Source of the DNA: Chromera velia
Taxonomy: Eukaryota > Sar > Chromeraceae
Direction of reading: 5' to 3'
Assembly (NCBI GenBank): GCA_018398765.1
Contig: JAHBMJ010000213.1
Location: 1-41,533, forward strand
DNA length: 41,533 nt
Shown in pieces: positions 1 through 11,220 of the stretch. The stretch's first letter is position 1. Every line of letters begins with the position of its first letter. The notes under the pieces are model-generated. The model ran no database searches, was not told where the DNA came from, and was given only the letters and a program-made list of their open reading frames with translations. Made by a program: the position numbers and the translations under genes.

Positions 1-388
1 GGTTAATATACAACATTAACAAACAGAAGATCATAGGTTCAATCCTCGCTACCTGCCTTTTTAAGGATCAACAAGAAAAGAGACGGGACGTTAACGTCCT
101 GTACTATACAGATTTTGGCCTGTCGCATTTCGATCGAAATCACAGGAAAGACTTCCGAAAGACTTTCTGGAAGACTACTATGAAATCAGATTGATCACTG
201 AATCGCAAGAAAGCTCCATGCTCCTGACATCGATCGAGTCTGTCACTAAGGATCGACCTGAATCGCTCCAGCGACATCAAGCCCTGAAGACCCTTGAACC
301 TCTGCAAGCACTTACTAGCGCCAACCCCTCTAAGTAGGTCTTAACATCGCGTACTTCATAAAACTAGCTAGAAAACTAGTATGAGTAC

Positions 389-3300
389 TTAACCCATTTG
401 ATTCACTTTCGTTTCTGATCTTCCCAATTCTCTTTCTGATCCTGTTTTTCTTGAACCTTCAAAAACACTGGCCGCTTTAGGCCTCTCGCCCTGTCCATTA
501 ACCAAAGCACCAGGCCGCAATCTCACACTCCAGCCAGCACTTCGGAGCAGCGGTGCGCCTTCATTTGTTCTTTCGCCGTCATCCGAGTCCGAACCCAATT
601 CCTCGCTTCCCTCTGATGGTGGAGAAGCATCTCCCAGCTTACTAATGCCAATCTCATTTGGCTTCTCCAGTCTGCCCACAGGCTGTGCAATATCCTTCAA
701 GTTGTGTGTAAACGGCACTGCAGTCCTCCCACTCATGCCGCCTCTCACAGACACTCCTTCTTCTTCTTCTTTCTCTTCTTCGTCTGGAGTCCCCAAATCG
801 TCAGATTCAGATAAGGAGGACGACTCAGTGTGGGTTGCAGCAGAAGAAGAAGGAGAAGAAGAAAAGGGGGAGACTCTGAGGGAATCAATCCTCGACACCC
901 CCGTACTGTCAGACCCCTCTTCGCCCCCCTCTAGGTCACTTTGACTCTCTCCCTCTCCCTCTCCTGTCCCTCCCCCCCCCTCTATTCTCGTTGACGCTGC
1001 GTCCTCCCGTCTCACCAGGAGAGAGGCCTCTTCCTCCATCACGTATCTCACTCTGCTCTGGAGGGCTTCGTGAAGAGACCGCACTGCACGGATCCAAAAG
1101 AGAGAGAGCAAATCGAGGAGAGCAGACACACATCGAAGGGGGGAGGGGGGGTGAAGGAACAAACGAGTACGAACGAAAAGCTAGGGACGAGAGAGAAGGG
1201 AGGAGGGGAGGACCCAAGAAAGCTCTCGCAGTTTTCCTGGAACAGCCTCCAAAGGGAACGAAGGAAGAAACCATTCAGGAAGCAAACGGCTGGTGGAGGA
1301 GTCCTCAGAGTGCCTTCCTTCTCTCATCTCAAGGGTGCACAAGCACCAGGTTGGGTTGCAATTCTTCACGACAACCTGCTCTCAAGGTAAAAAAAAAAAA
1401 GCACATGCAAGAGGATTCTTCTCAAAAAGGCTTGCAGATAGAATTTTAAAAAAAAGAGGGCAGGTGAAACATGAACAGAAAGTTGTTGGAAGGCTACACC
1501 GAGACAGACAGACATGAGTACGTGCTGACAAGCAGACAGAGGGGTTTTCCTTTTTTCTAAAGATGGATGGGCGTTCCCACTTTCTTCCTTGCGGCTCTGG
1601 GTCACGCATCAATGCATTCTCTTAATTCTCCAGCTCACGGGCGGAAGGACGGACATCGGGTCGAGTCTCTGCCCTCCTTCGCTGTCACATTGCTGATTGC
1701 CTCCCTCAGACCCCTGACTCTCCTGTCCTTCTCTGCCCCCCTCCGCAGCTCCGCCCTTCTTTCGGGGCTCCGCAAAGTCTCAGCAACTCGCTCCTGGTGC
1801 TGCAGACAGACAGGGACGAGTTCAATTGAGTCCCCTCTCGGTGCATTCATTTTTCCATTTCCTTTGCAGCCTATTTCTCCCATCACATGAGCATCAAAAA
1901 TGACGGAAAGTGGAGTTAGAAACGTCCACAAGGGCTTGCTGCATGGCTGGGGAGGGACAAAAATTCAAGAGGGAAGGAAGGAAGTCCCCCTCGTAGCCGT
2001 CGTGTGTATCAAGTCAAGCCAGAGGACTGAGAAGGAAACAAATTACAAATACAAGTCAATAGACCCATCCATGCATCCCTCCCTCCCTCCTCACAAAACA
2101 AAAAGGAAGGAAGAAACCCACCCGAGCCCAGACCGCGACTGCCCAGGCTCCAGCCATCATGTAGGTCTGCTCTGCCACTGCACCGTCTTTCGTCTTGACC
2201 ATCGGAAAGGAAGGGACCTGCAGGGAGTGAGAGACGGACCACAGGCAGAAGTAAGAACACATTTTCGTTTTTTTCTTGGGAGCAAGCAAGCAAACGAGCA
2301 GACAGAGAGAAAGGAAGACAGTGTCTGCGGCACGTTCTTTTCCTTTCCTTTCTGCCTTTCATAGATGGAAAAGTGCAAAGGCAGCCAAGCCAGGTCGAGA
2401 ACATGCACAGCCAAAAGAGAGCCCAGAAGGAACAGCTCCTTCCTTTCCAAGTAGGTATGGAGTGTGGGAGGCAGGGAGCAAGGCTTTAAGGTCACACAGA
2501 GACAAGGCAGACATAGTTACCTGTCCAAAGAGACAGACAGAACCGCGCAGCGGACCTACAGACCGGACGCAGTATGAGTAGCGAGAAAGAACGTAGTCTT
2601 GCACTCACTCATTGTCCGTCTCATTCACTGAAGTTGACAAATCAACTTGTGCACTTCATGAACATACCAAATCAATTTTTCGATCCAATCTCCTTCACTT
2701 GAAAAACGGATCACGATGAACACAGAGAGCACCATCCACTGGACAGAATGAACGAGCTTACCCGTTCTTGTGCAGCCTCCAACGTTTTCTGCAATTGCCG
2801 TTGAGGGTGGATCGTCGGGTCAACACCTGCGTGCGTCAATGGATGCATGCGTTGAGATGAGGGCGGTAAGTTGTTTATTATTTCTCTTCAATGTTGTCTG
2901 TTGATGATTGAACGAACAGTCAAAGGTTTACCTGCATTAAAAACGGAGCATCTGAGACAACGCCCCACACTTATCGCCACAAAAAAAACTGTCGTCACTG
3001 ATTGTTTCGTTCAAGACAGTCGCCACATGAATTGTGAGTGAGGTTGTGAGTAAGTGAACGAAGCCCAAAAGAACGCCAAACAAGAGAGACAAGGGTTGCT
3101 TGTGAGTGAGTGGGCGAAGCTCAAAAGGAGGCCCAAAAAAAGAGAAAAGGGAGATGGAATGAGATATACGAACGGTTTTGACCATCAAAGATCGTGATTG
3201 GGTTCGTCAGCGAATGCTAAGCGGAAATTATCTTGTTTGTGCTTTCCGTCCGTCCTTCCTTCCTTCCTGTCTTCCCTCCTCTTTTTTTCCATTTCTTCTT

Positions 3301-3690
3301 TCCTTCTTGGGTTTTTTTCTTCCTCTCGACTCCAATGATCCAACGAAAGACTGAAAGACGGGTCTAGACAGCCAAGAAGGAATCAAAGGAAGAAGAGAAC
3401 TGGCTGACCAATGAATTGACGATAGTGTCTCGCGCTCACAGTCAGCGGCTGGGCGCTGCACACTCACCCAAGGACACGGAGACACGGAGGGAGGGGGAAG
3501 GGAGGTGAAGAGGTAGACCGATAGGTGGAGAGATTGACTCGACAGACATACAGATCGAAAGAGGGAGAGCATGGCGGCCTGCATGTGTTCCATGTCAGAG
3601 GGACACAAATGCAGAACTGCAGAACATATCTCCTTTCTACCGTTTCCTTTTTCGCGATCTGGGTGATGGATCCCCAAGTTCATGCAGAAA

Positions 3691-3735
<45 letters not shown>

Positions 3736-4457
3736 TCCCATTGCGGGCGAAGAAAAGAGAAGATTTTGTGAAGCACTCACTCGAAGACTCTGGATACATC
3801 GTTGATCAGAGCCCCGTGGAGTTTTTGGATTTCCATCAATCTCATGGCGTCTCTGGTGTTGTGAGGAACGCGGGAGAGTTCCTGGACACCCAAAATCCAT
3901 CCAAAAGAAGGGGATGAAGGAGAACCGTCTCCACCTTGCCTCAATTCGTCCCTCTGCCCCCGTCTCTCCAGTTCATTTTTCTGTTGAGAAGACCGGACGA
4001 CCCTGAGGACCCCCAAGGCCTCTGCGGTCCTCTCGTTGAGACTGGAGAGTCCTGAGAGGTCAATCAACCCGACCTTCAGGGGCTGGGCGGAAGGGTAACG
4101 AATCACGGCATAGGAGGCTAGGTTCTTCCCACAGGCAAGACCGAGGGTGAAGGTCGGACGGGCTCGGCTCTGGTCGGAGACGGCAGAGGTTTGTCTGGGG
4201 GCTGAAGAGGAGGGCATCTCCTCTGGTTGCTGCGTTCTTTTCCTTGACGGCCCGGAATGGCGAATGTTCTGCCAGCGCCAACGAGAAGAAACTGAAGTAC
4301 TGAACAGTCTGAAAGTCATGGACTGTCTGCTGGTGTGCTGCTGCACACGGTATATGCCTCCTTTCCCAGTTTTGATTAAAAGGCAAGGCAAGGAGACGGC
4401 TCGAGGTAGAAGGAGAAACATTTTTGCGGCCGGAATCTGTGCAAGAGCGTAAACCAC
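389..4457 (-). CDS. RNase H-fold (RuvC/Ydc2-like resolvase) protein with acidic tail, multi-exon
   Basis: Exons on the minus strand: 4457-3781, 2826-2762, 2217-2122, 1799-1655, 1083-389; at least one exon between 3780 and 2827 is missing from the model because phases do not match there. The first exon opens with a basic, hydrophobic, Arg/Ser-rich leader (possible mitochondrial targeting), then TFTLGLACGKNLASYAVI, which resembles the first strand of RuvC/Ydc2/Cce1-type resolvases. Exon 2217-2122 encodes VKTKDGAVAEQTYMMAGAWA, resembling the last K-x-D-D-x-x-D-A motif of Ydc2/Cce1. The usual first-strand Asp is not visible and the last motif is altered, so catalysis is doubtful. The next exon is a charged, probably helical stretch (HQERVAETLRSPERRAELRR), and the final 231-codon exon is Glu/Ser-rich. 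Donor GTCCGT at 1654 joins the last two exons in phase. Family call is inference; such proteins act in mitochondrial recombination or have been recruited to other RNA/DNA-binding roles. Confidence 0.4.
3690..3733. repeat. (GA)n microsatellite
   Basis: A run of GA dinucleotides in the first intron of the resolvase-like gene. On the minus (sense) strand it is a CT tract about 40 bases downstream of the exon 1 donor. Confidence 0.9.
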
Positions 4458-5957
4458 CAGCTTCAGACATGACGCTCAAGTAGAAACGTTCGCCTTTCCA
4501 GGTAGAACGAACTCTTGTCAGATCGAGAATCAAATTTGAGATGTCGATTGAGACCTCGCGGTTCAAAATTAAGCGATCGAAGATGTATCGACCGAGATCG
4601 TGTCTGACAGTCACACTTGTGCGCGCGCAAGACTCTCTCGCGTGCGCAGATCGCGCGACGCTCACAATTTCTCTGCTTCCGCGTGACCTTCCGTCCGTTT
4701 CTGCTGCTAACTTCTGGTTCAAGTTGACTGGGAAGTTCGGGTGCTGTCTAGTAGAGTGGAGCTCGAAGATCCAGATTCCGATATGAAGGCATCTACGAGA
4801 CACCGTCGAACACAGATCTCTCGAGAATTCTTCTCTACTCGTAGTGATTCACTCCTTGCGAAGTTATATGAAATCATAAACATCATTAAACATCATTAAC
4901 CGTTTACACAGGATAACATAGGATCTAGGGACTGCTGATTAGTCTTTTCCACCTGCCCATCTTTATCTATCTGTCTTTTTCCAACCAACTTTAATCGCAG
5001 ATCAGTCGCTTAATATAAACAGTATATTTAAATTTCGAATACATCATGATGCATAGCATTGCATTGTGTACTGCGCATGTCAGCTCATGTACGTCTCTGT
5101 CTATGTGTTTCACACAAGGCTACACAATTGTCCAAGAGTAAGACGGCAGGACACTAAGATTTTAGACCCATTAGGACTAAACTTCTCATAAGTTGTTCAA
5201 AGTCCCCTCTGGTGCCGCTTCTTGGGTCATGTAAAGTAAGGGGTCTTCTAACAACTTCAAGAAACTGCAATACACAAATTTTTCACTAGTGTTTCAAAAT
5301 CTAAAACTATAAGCAATCAAAAGAACGTCAACGGCATTTAAGATTTAAGTGAATAATTTTGCTTTAATTTAACTTTAGAATATATCTTTGCAAGTAAATT
5401 GCAACCCGAGCTAGAGAAAGTAACAAACATGTTCTAGAACAAAAAAAACTGTTAGAAAGGTTGATTAAAATCAATAGAAATTCAATTTCAAATCTACTAT
5501 AAAAAAGGTACAGCTAGCTATCGACATAGAAAACGATGGTGCGTCATAGTGATACTCGTAGTCAAATACCATAGAAATTACAAGATGAAAATTATGCCCT
5601 GATTTTGCTAGAGATCCCGGACTCTTTAAAACATATATGTATCATACATGCATGACTAGATGCACCATCATCTGTCCGGACTCCGGAAACATGCGTGGCA
5701 CAAAAAAGCGGTTCTTTCTTCTCTTCGGCCAACAGGTATTCTGTCCCTGCCCCCCCGGTTCAGTAAAATGATGGTCAATTCAACTCCCCCCTTCTGGTCG
5801 AAACTCGAAAGGCCATGCGCGTGTGTCGATCCGCCGATCATGCAGCATCATGCACCACCCTAAAATTGAAAGTCACCCAAATCCTAGCCCAAATCGGATT
5901 CCAAGAGTTCCTTCTTTCCTGGACGTCGCACCTGTAGCTCGATTTCATTGAGTCTAG
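4458..5957. other. Intergenic, AT-rich, no gene seen
   Basis: Region between the resolvase-like gene start and the 3' end of the pseudokinase-ankyrin gene. The part from about 4860 to 5660 is distinctly AT-rich with stop codons in all frames. 4460-4800 would hold the 5' end or promoter of the resolvase-like gene; no TATA box or other element could be assigned. Confidence 0.6.
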
Positions 5958-8900
5958 TCACTGCAGCACGCAGTGCGACAACTTTCTTCGGCGTTCCCAG
6001 TCGGTGAGCAGAGCAACGACTTTTTCGCTGTCCCCCCTATAACTCTTTTCTGCAGCTTCAAGGGGTGTATCTCCATCCTGCAAGCAAAAACAGAGGAAGA
6101 CAAATTGTGAATTTAAAGTTGTTGCTTGGATGAAATACAAAAACACGTCGGTACACCTAGCTACTAGTAGGCACCTAGGTTGTGCCCATGTAGGATTTGA
6201 ATTTCAAGAGCACGCACATGCGGCGGGCTTGAAGCTTCAGGGTCAGGGCGACCTAATGTGCTGCCTCCACCATCAATACACAGACAAAAAGAACTGACGA
6301 GTCGAACAGAAGGTCGCAACGACTGCGGGTTTCTGAGTTCTCAAAGAAAAGAAAGAAGTGATGGGTCAGTCAGATTCTTTGGAGAATTCGCAACCGCTCT
6401 AACTATCAAACGGTAGCCATGTGGCTTTTCGCCAGACAGAAGCCGAGGAAAGCACTGCTCGAGGCCACTAGAAGAAAGTGGAGAACAGTTTCGCAAACCC
6501 GCTTTCACAAATAGACTGCATGAGTCTACCTAATGTTTACCTATGACGTGTATGAATCCCGATGTTTCCTTTCTTTCCGCTCTCAAAGACGCTGTTGGAG
6601 ACACCAGGAAAAGACCTATAGAACTGACAGAAGAGGAATGGATACAGACACAGGCAAAGCATAAAAAGACACTCAGCAGAAAAAGAGTTCCACTATAGGT
6701 TGAAAAGCAAACGAAAGAGAAACTCGGGAAGGAATCAGGAGAGAAAAGAAAGGAAGAAGCTAGAAGAACAAGAAGACTCACGTTCGTTGCCTTCTTCATG
6801 TCCGCCCCTGCCGCAATAAGGGTTTGGACGACCGCAAAGTTGCCGTCGAATGCTGCGACGTAGAGCGGCGTCCACCCCCTCTGCAACAATTAACCGAAAT
6901 CATCAGACTGACAAGTTGAAAGACTGCAGCACGATTGCTCAACAAGACAAGAGGAGCGATGCGAGACAACGGAAGCGGAAGTTCAACGGTGGTGCCATCG
7001 AGTGCAGATACGTAAGTCTTCGTAGAGAGTAAAGACGTGCGCGCATGCGCAGTCAAGGTGTAGTTCTTTGAACCAGCCGATTTCACAGATTCCATCAAAG
7101 GGTGATGCTATTTGGCTGGACGGCAAAGGAAAGGGGTTGTTTTGAAAGACTGCTTGTGATCCCCTCGACACACATTAAGTAAACAATTCATTCCTGCATC
7201 TGTCCGCCTAACGTCAAAACATGTATGCGAATCCCGAAGTTTCCTTCCTTTCCGCCCTCAAAAAAAACGTTGGAGAAAAACCGACCTGGAGACGCAGCCA
7301 AAGGATAAAAAGGCAACCAGACTGACTATAACAGCAGAGATGGGTAGATACACCGGCAAAGAATTCAAAGGTTCTCAGCAGAAAAATTTTTCCTTTCAGC
7401 TAAGAAGCCAAAGCGACCAAATTCAGCATGGTATCTTGCAAGAAAAGGAAAGAAAAAACAACAGAAAACAGTAGACTTACTTCGTCTGCCTTATTCTTAT
7501 CCGCCCCTGCATTGAGAAGGGTCGACACGACCACTTCGTGGCCCCTCCAAGATGCGAGATAGAGTGGCGTCTGCCCTCTCTGCACCAACAAACAGGAATC
7601 ATCAGACTGACAAATTGAAAAACTGCACATTCCTTTTCTCTTCTCAGGGCTGTAGGAGATGGAAGGAGTACTTGGAGACGAGGGCACCGGGGGGCTGGTG
7701 CCGTAGAGTAGACATTCCAGAGGCTTCGTACAGAGTAGAGGAGTAGATAACTCGTTGTTGCACTTGCTTTACCAAACATGTTGCGTGCGCAGACTGCATG
7801 CGCCTGGCTAAGCGAAGCCGGTGTCTGTTTTCTTTGACCTGCTTGTCGGATGCCCTGAGACACGGAGAGAAAAACCCACGGAAGTGACTAGAGACGAACG
7901 GATGCGGAGGGTCCGGGAGGGACAGAGGCAAAGCATTGAAAGACTGTCAGCAGAATTAGAAAGAAGATTACGTGTAACATCAAGAAACCAAAGCGACCAA
8001 GCGCAGGACGGACACACGGGAGAAAAGAGAGGACGAAGCTAGAAGACAAAGGAGACTCACGTTCGTTGCCTTGTTCTTGTCCGCTCCTTTCTCTAGAAGG
8101 GTTCTCACAACCATGTTGTGGCCTCCCCAAGCTGCAATACAGAGCGGCGTCCACCCCCCCTGCAACAAGAAACAGGAATCACCAGACTCCATGGACATTC
8201 CTTTCATTGCGAGAGTTCCTGGTTTCTCTACCACTAGAACAGTCTGCCTTGAGTCAAGAAGCCCGAGAGAAAAAGCGAGACGCGATGGGGAAAACAGGAC
8301 CGAAAAAAGCTAGTCGGGGCAAAGAGAGAAACTCGAATAGAGACAGGATGGTGAAAGGAAGGACAAAACTCCGAACCTGATGTCTTTTGTCCTTTTCCGC
8401 CCCTGCCTGAAGAAGGATTGGCACGATGGTGTCTTGGCCATAGGCGGCTGCGGTTGCGAGCGGAAACCAGCCGTCCTGCAGCAACAAAAAGCTAGGGGTC
8501 TTCAGAGCGGTAAATCGAAAGACTGCTGTGTCCTCTTCGTGGTGTCATGCACAGAGGCAGACCTGAAACAATCAAAGGATATGTGGAGAGAAAGACCGGT
8601 TGTCATCAGAAGCGAAAGCGGAGACACATTAACATGCGCAAAAACAGTGATCTTTGTTCCTCGCGCTGAAGAAATCCGCCGCATGAAAAATCAAAAACTT
8701 CTTCAAAAGTAAAGCGTCAGAAGCTACCGACAAACAAAGAAGAGGGTGATAAAGAGCTCACTACTACTAGTTGTTCCAAAGCGCTCGCTTGATCCACCAC
8801 CCGATTCAAAATTCTACCCAAACCAAAATCCTGTTTGATTCCCCTAATGCCAGAGGCAAAACTAACTTTCCCACGACTGTTCACGTCAATCAGGCCGAAG

Positions 8901-8968
8901 GTGACCAGTTTGCTGACAGTAGAAGAGTCCGAGCGCTTCACCGCGTCACAGAGCGTCTCACTGCCTCC
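5958..8968 (-). CDS. Ankyrin repeat region of gene A, one repeat per exon
   Basis: Cap exon 8968-8867 ends in the ankyrin-like LVTFGLIDVNSRGK. Four exons of exactly 99 bases (33 codons, phase 0 on both sides) follow at 8475-8377, 8159-8061, 7579-7481 and 6880-6782. Each carries one repeat of the form G-W/Q-T/F-P-L...A...G...VV..LL..GAD/E.NK. The terminal exon 6077-5958 starts DGDTPLEAAEKSYRGDSEKV and ends in a charged cap before TGA. Donors are mostly GTGAGT or GTAAGT; the one at 8376 is GTTCGG and weaker. Ankyrin repeats bind protein partners. Flanking intron sequence is also similar between copies, so the exons arose by tandem duplication. The 700 bases between 6782 and 6077 could hide a further, degraded repeat. 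Confidence 0.8.
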
Positions 8969-11176
8969 CTGGAAAGGGCATGGACACAAAGAACGGGACG
9001 AAAGTCAACAATGTCAAGGCTCGACTGATCTGCATTCTTCTCTGAAATTTCCGCAAAGTTGTGTAATCAAAAGCTCACCGGGCCTGCCTGCCAGCGTCGG
9101 GCTGCACTTTCTGACTTAACAGACTCTCGAGATCTCAGGTAAATCCCACAAAAAAAAGACAGAAATCTGGATACACTCGGCAGCCGGGATTCATTCAAAG
9201 AAAATCAAATCCAGCTTCATCCTTTACCCTGTCTTTCGATTCACAAAAGCCCAACGACCGTTACAATGAAACTACAGGCCGTGCAAGACCGACCAATAGC
9301 ACATTGAGTTCTTCAACGATCTCAGCGGCAGTCAGTCGCTCAGCCGCTTCCTGTTTCCACATCCGGGAGATGGACTCGGCCACTGCGGGGCGCACCGCCT
9401 GTGTGCGTCAAAAAGCGGGAAAGGAAGCCGCCATGCAGAATCAAATGTTGCGCAGCAACCACACGCAACTCAGTGACTATGTATTGAACAGGGACTTTCC
9501 GAACGTATTTATCGGATTTCAATTTCCACCATGTAGTGCATCGGCTGCCACGTCGACCGGCTGTCTGGCTCCTGATTGAATGTCAGCATCGTGCAAAAGT
9601 TGCGAAAGGGACAAGCGAGGGGCAGAAGGGAACAAACGCTAGGAAAGAGATTCCTTTCTCCCGCTTGACAGGCCCTCTTAGACTTTGCCGTTTGTTTTTT
9701 TCTATCTCTTTGCAGCCTCTGCATGCAGCGGCTCATAGAAACTGAGAAATGACATAGCCAAATCTCCCGAAAAGGCAAGCAGCTGACTTTCAGGGAAGGT
9801 CTCGCTCCGTTGAGGACACAGGCGCGAATCTCTTCACGGTCTTTCCTCTTCCAGGCTCTCTCTCCAGAGAGCAGCTCCCAAAAAATCATACCGAGTGCAT
9901 AGACGTCGGCGTTCTCAGTCGGTTGCCCACCCTCCCCCCACTGTTCGGGAGCGATGTACTGAGACGTCCTCCCAGACTCTGCCAGGCCGAAACCAGAAAC
10001 TCGTATTGACGTGCACAAGTCGCCGGTCTCAACCTGTCCAAGTGACTCCGGTCTTCCCTTCACCAAAACATTTTCAAGCTTCAGAACCCCTGGAGCGAAG
10101 ACAGGATCGCCATGCCTGTGCAGTTCAACTAGAGCATCTGCAATGGTCCGAATGATTGACAAGGCAGTTCCCACAGGCACAGGCCCTTCATCTGTCAGCC
10201 TGGTTACGTCAGACTCACATAGCTCCAAGACGAGAAGCCGGCTTCCCGTCTCCTGCAGAGAGCGAACAAACCAGGGTGGACAGAGCTTTGCAAAAGGGCT
10301 TGATTGCAGAGATGTGAGGCAAAGCATATTCAAGGGGCACGGGGTCTACGACAACCTGGTACGCTGTCAACAGATCTCTTCTGTTTTTGCAGAGCACATT
10401 ACCAGGACATAATGAGTCTACTGCACGCTGACCGGGCAGAAGTATTCGCCAAAGGACCTGAGGACATTCGGATGCGAGACTCCCTTCCTCATCACGGACA
10501 CCATCAGTGCCGCTTCCTGAAACTTGTCGCCCTCGTCGACAACCTTCCCGACTACTACAGGCTGCCTGTGAAGCGTTGCCCTGAAGACCGGTCCCAAGTT
10601 TCCCTCCTTGAAGAAGGACGGCTCAGGAATTTGAAGACCGGGAACAGCAGAAAGTATTTCTCTTTCTTCGCGAGTCAAACAAGGAGCGTCTGCCTGAAGG
10701 GAAGCAACATGCATACTATACATACATATGTCTTGCTCACACCCAGCTATATGCATACTCATCTCAGATAGAGGAAGTCTAAAGGCAGGTGTGATAAAGA
10801 GTCAGTGGGCTTCAAAACGATTGTGGTGAGGTGTCTGACGCGAAGGGGCACAGATCTCAAGCCGCTGGAGGGCAAAGTCCAAAGAATAGGAGAGAGAGAG
10901 AGAAAACAGGGACATGTGCATGACAGACCTGACTCTGTCCGCCTTCACCACTGCTACACCGCGAAGCATCCCCGCCCGACAGACCCGCACCTCCGCCATC
11001 TCCGCCGTCTGCTCCAGCGCAGGACACAACCTGTCGGCGACTCTCCCTATCTCCAGAGACAAACGTCCCCCCCCCCAATGCTGCCACAGACGGATGAGTG
11101 CCATCCAGCACCTGCGGGCAAGAAGCTCAGCTACGTCAGCAGCAATGGCGAATATGAGTGGATTCGCGCGTTGCAT
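5958..11176 (-). CDS. Pseudokinase-ankyrin repeat protein (gene A), multi-exon
   Basis: Model of ten exons, all phase 0, about 550 aa: 11176-10991 (tentative first exon), 10693-10433 (kinase N-lobe), 10252-9788 (kinase core), 9398-9276 (end of C-lobe), 8968-8867, four 99-base ankyrin exons (8475-8377, 8159-8061, 7579-7481, 6880-6782) and a terminal exon 6077-5958. The kinase is tyrosine-kinase-like in pattern (VLELCESDVTRL, YIAPEQW, DVYALGMIFWELLSGERAW). The VAIK lysine seems kept (VVVGK), but the catalytic-loop Asp is replaced (APGVLKLENVL) and DFG reads GFG (VSGFGLAES), so phosphotransfer is unlikely. It is a tandem paralogue of gene B upstream on the same strand, with introns at matching places. 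The first exon, the donor at 9275 and the separation from gene B are uncertain; the kinase and ankyrin assignments are firm. Confidence 0.7.
9276..10693 (-). CDS. Pseudokinase domain of gene A (three exons)
   Basis: N-lobe exon 10693-10433 encodes the preamble TREEREILSAVPGLQIPEPS, a damaged glycine loop (KEGNLGPVF in place of G-x-G-x-x-G), the strand-3 Lys and a helix-C region (FQEAALMVSVMRK). Core exon 10252-9788 has the substituted catalytic loop and GFG, then an intact Pro-Glu of the APE motif and the conserved DVYALG of subdomain IX. Exon 9398-9276 supplies the final helices (ESISRMWKQEAAERLTAAEI), where the usual Arg-Pro of subdomain XI reads Arg-Leu. Loss of two catalytic Asp plus glycine-loop change within an otherwise open frame suggests a conserved scaffold or allosteric role rather than a dead gene, but selection cannot be judged from one sequence. 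Confidence 0.75.
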
Positions 11177-11220
11177 GCGGAAGTCTAGAAATCGTAAGAC
11201 TCACCTCTCTGCAGCATCTG

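Noticed and set aside
1-70. Possible tRNA 3' half
   Set aside because: The T-loop-like GGTTCAATCC lacks pairing stem arms and the acceptor strand has no partner in the window.
4060-4803. 247-codon minus-strand frame overlapping the resolvase-like first exon
   Set aside because: The other frame carries the RNase H-like motif and a donor in phase; this one shows no domain.
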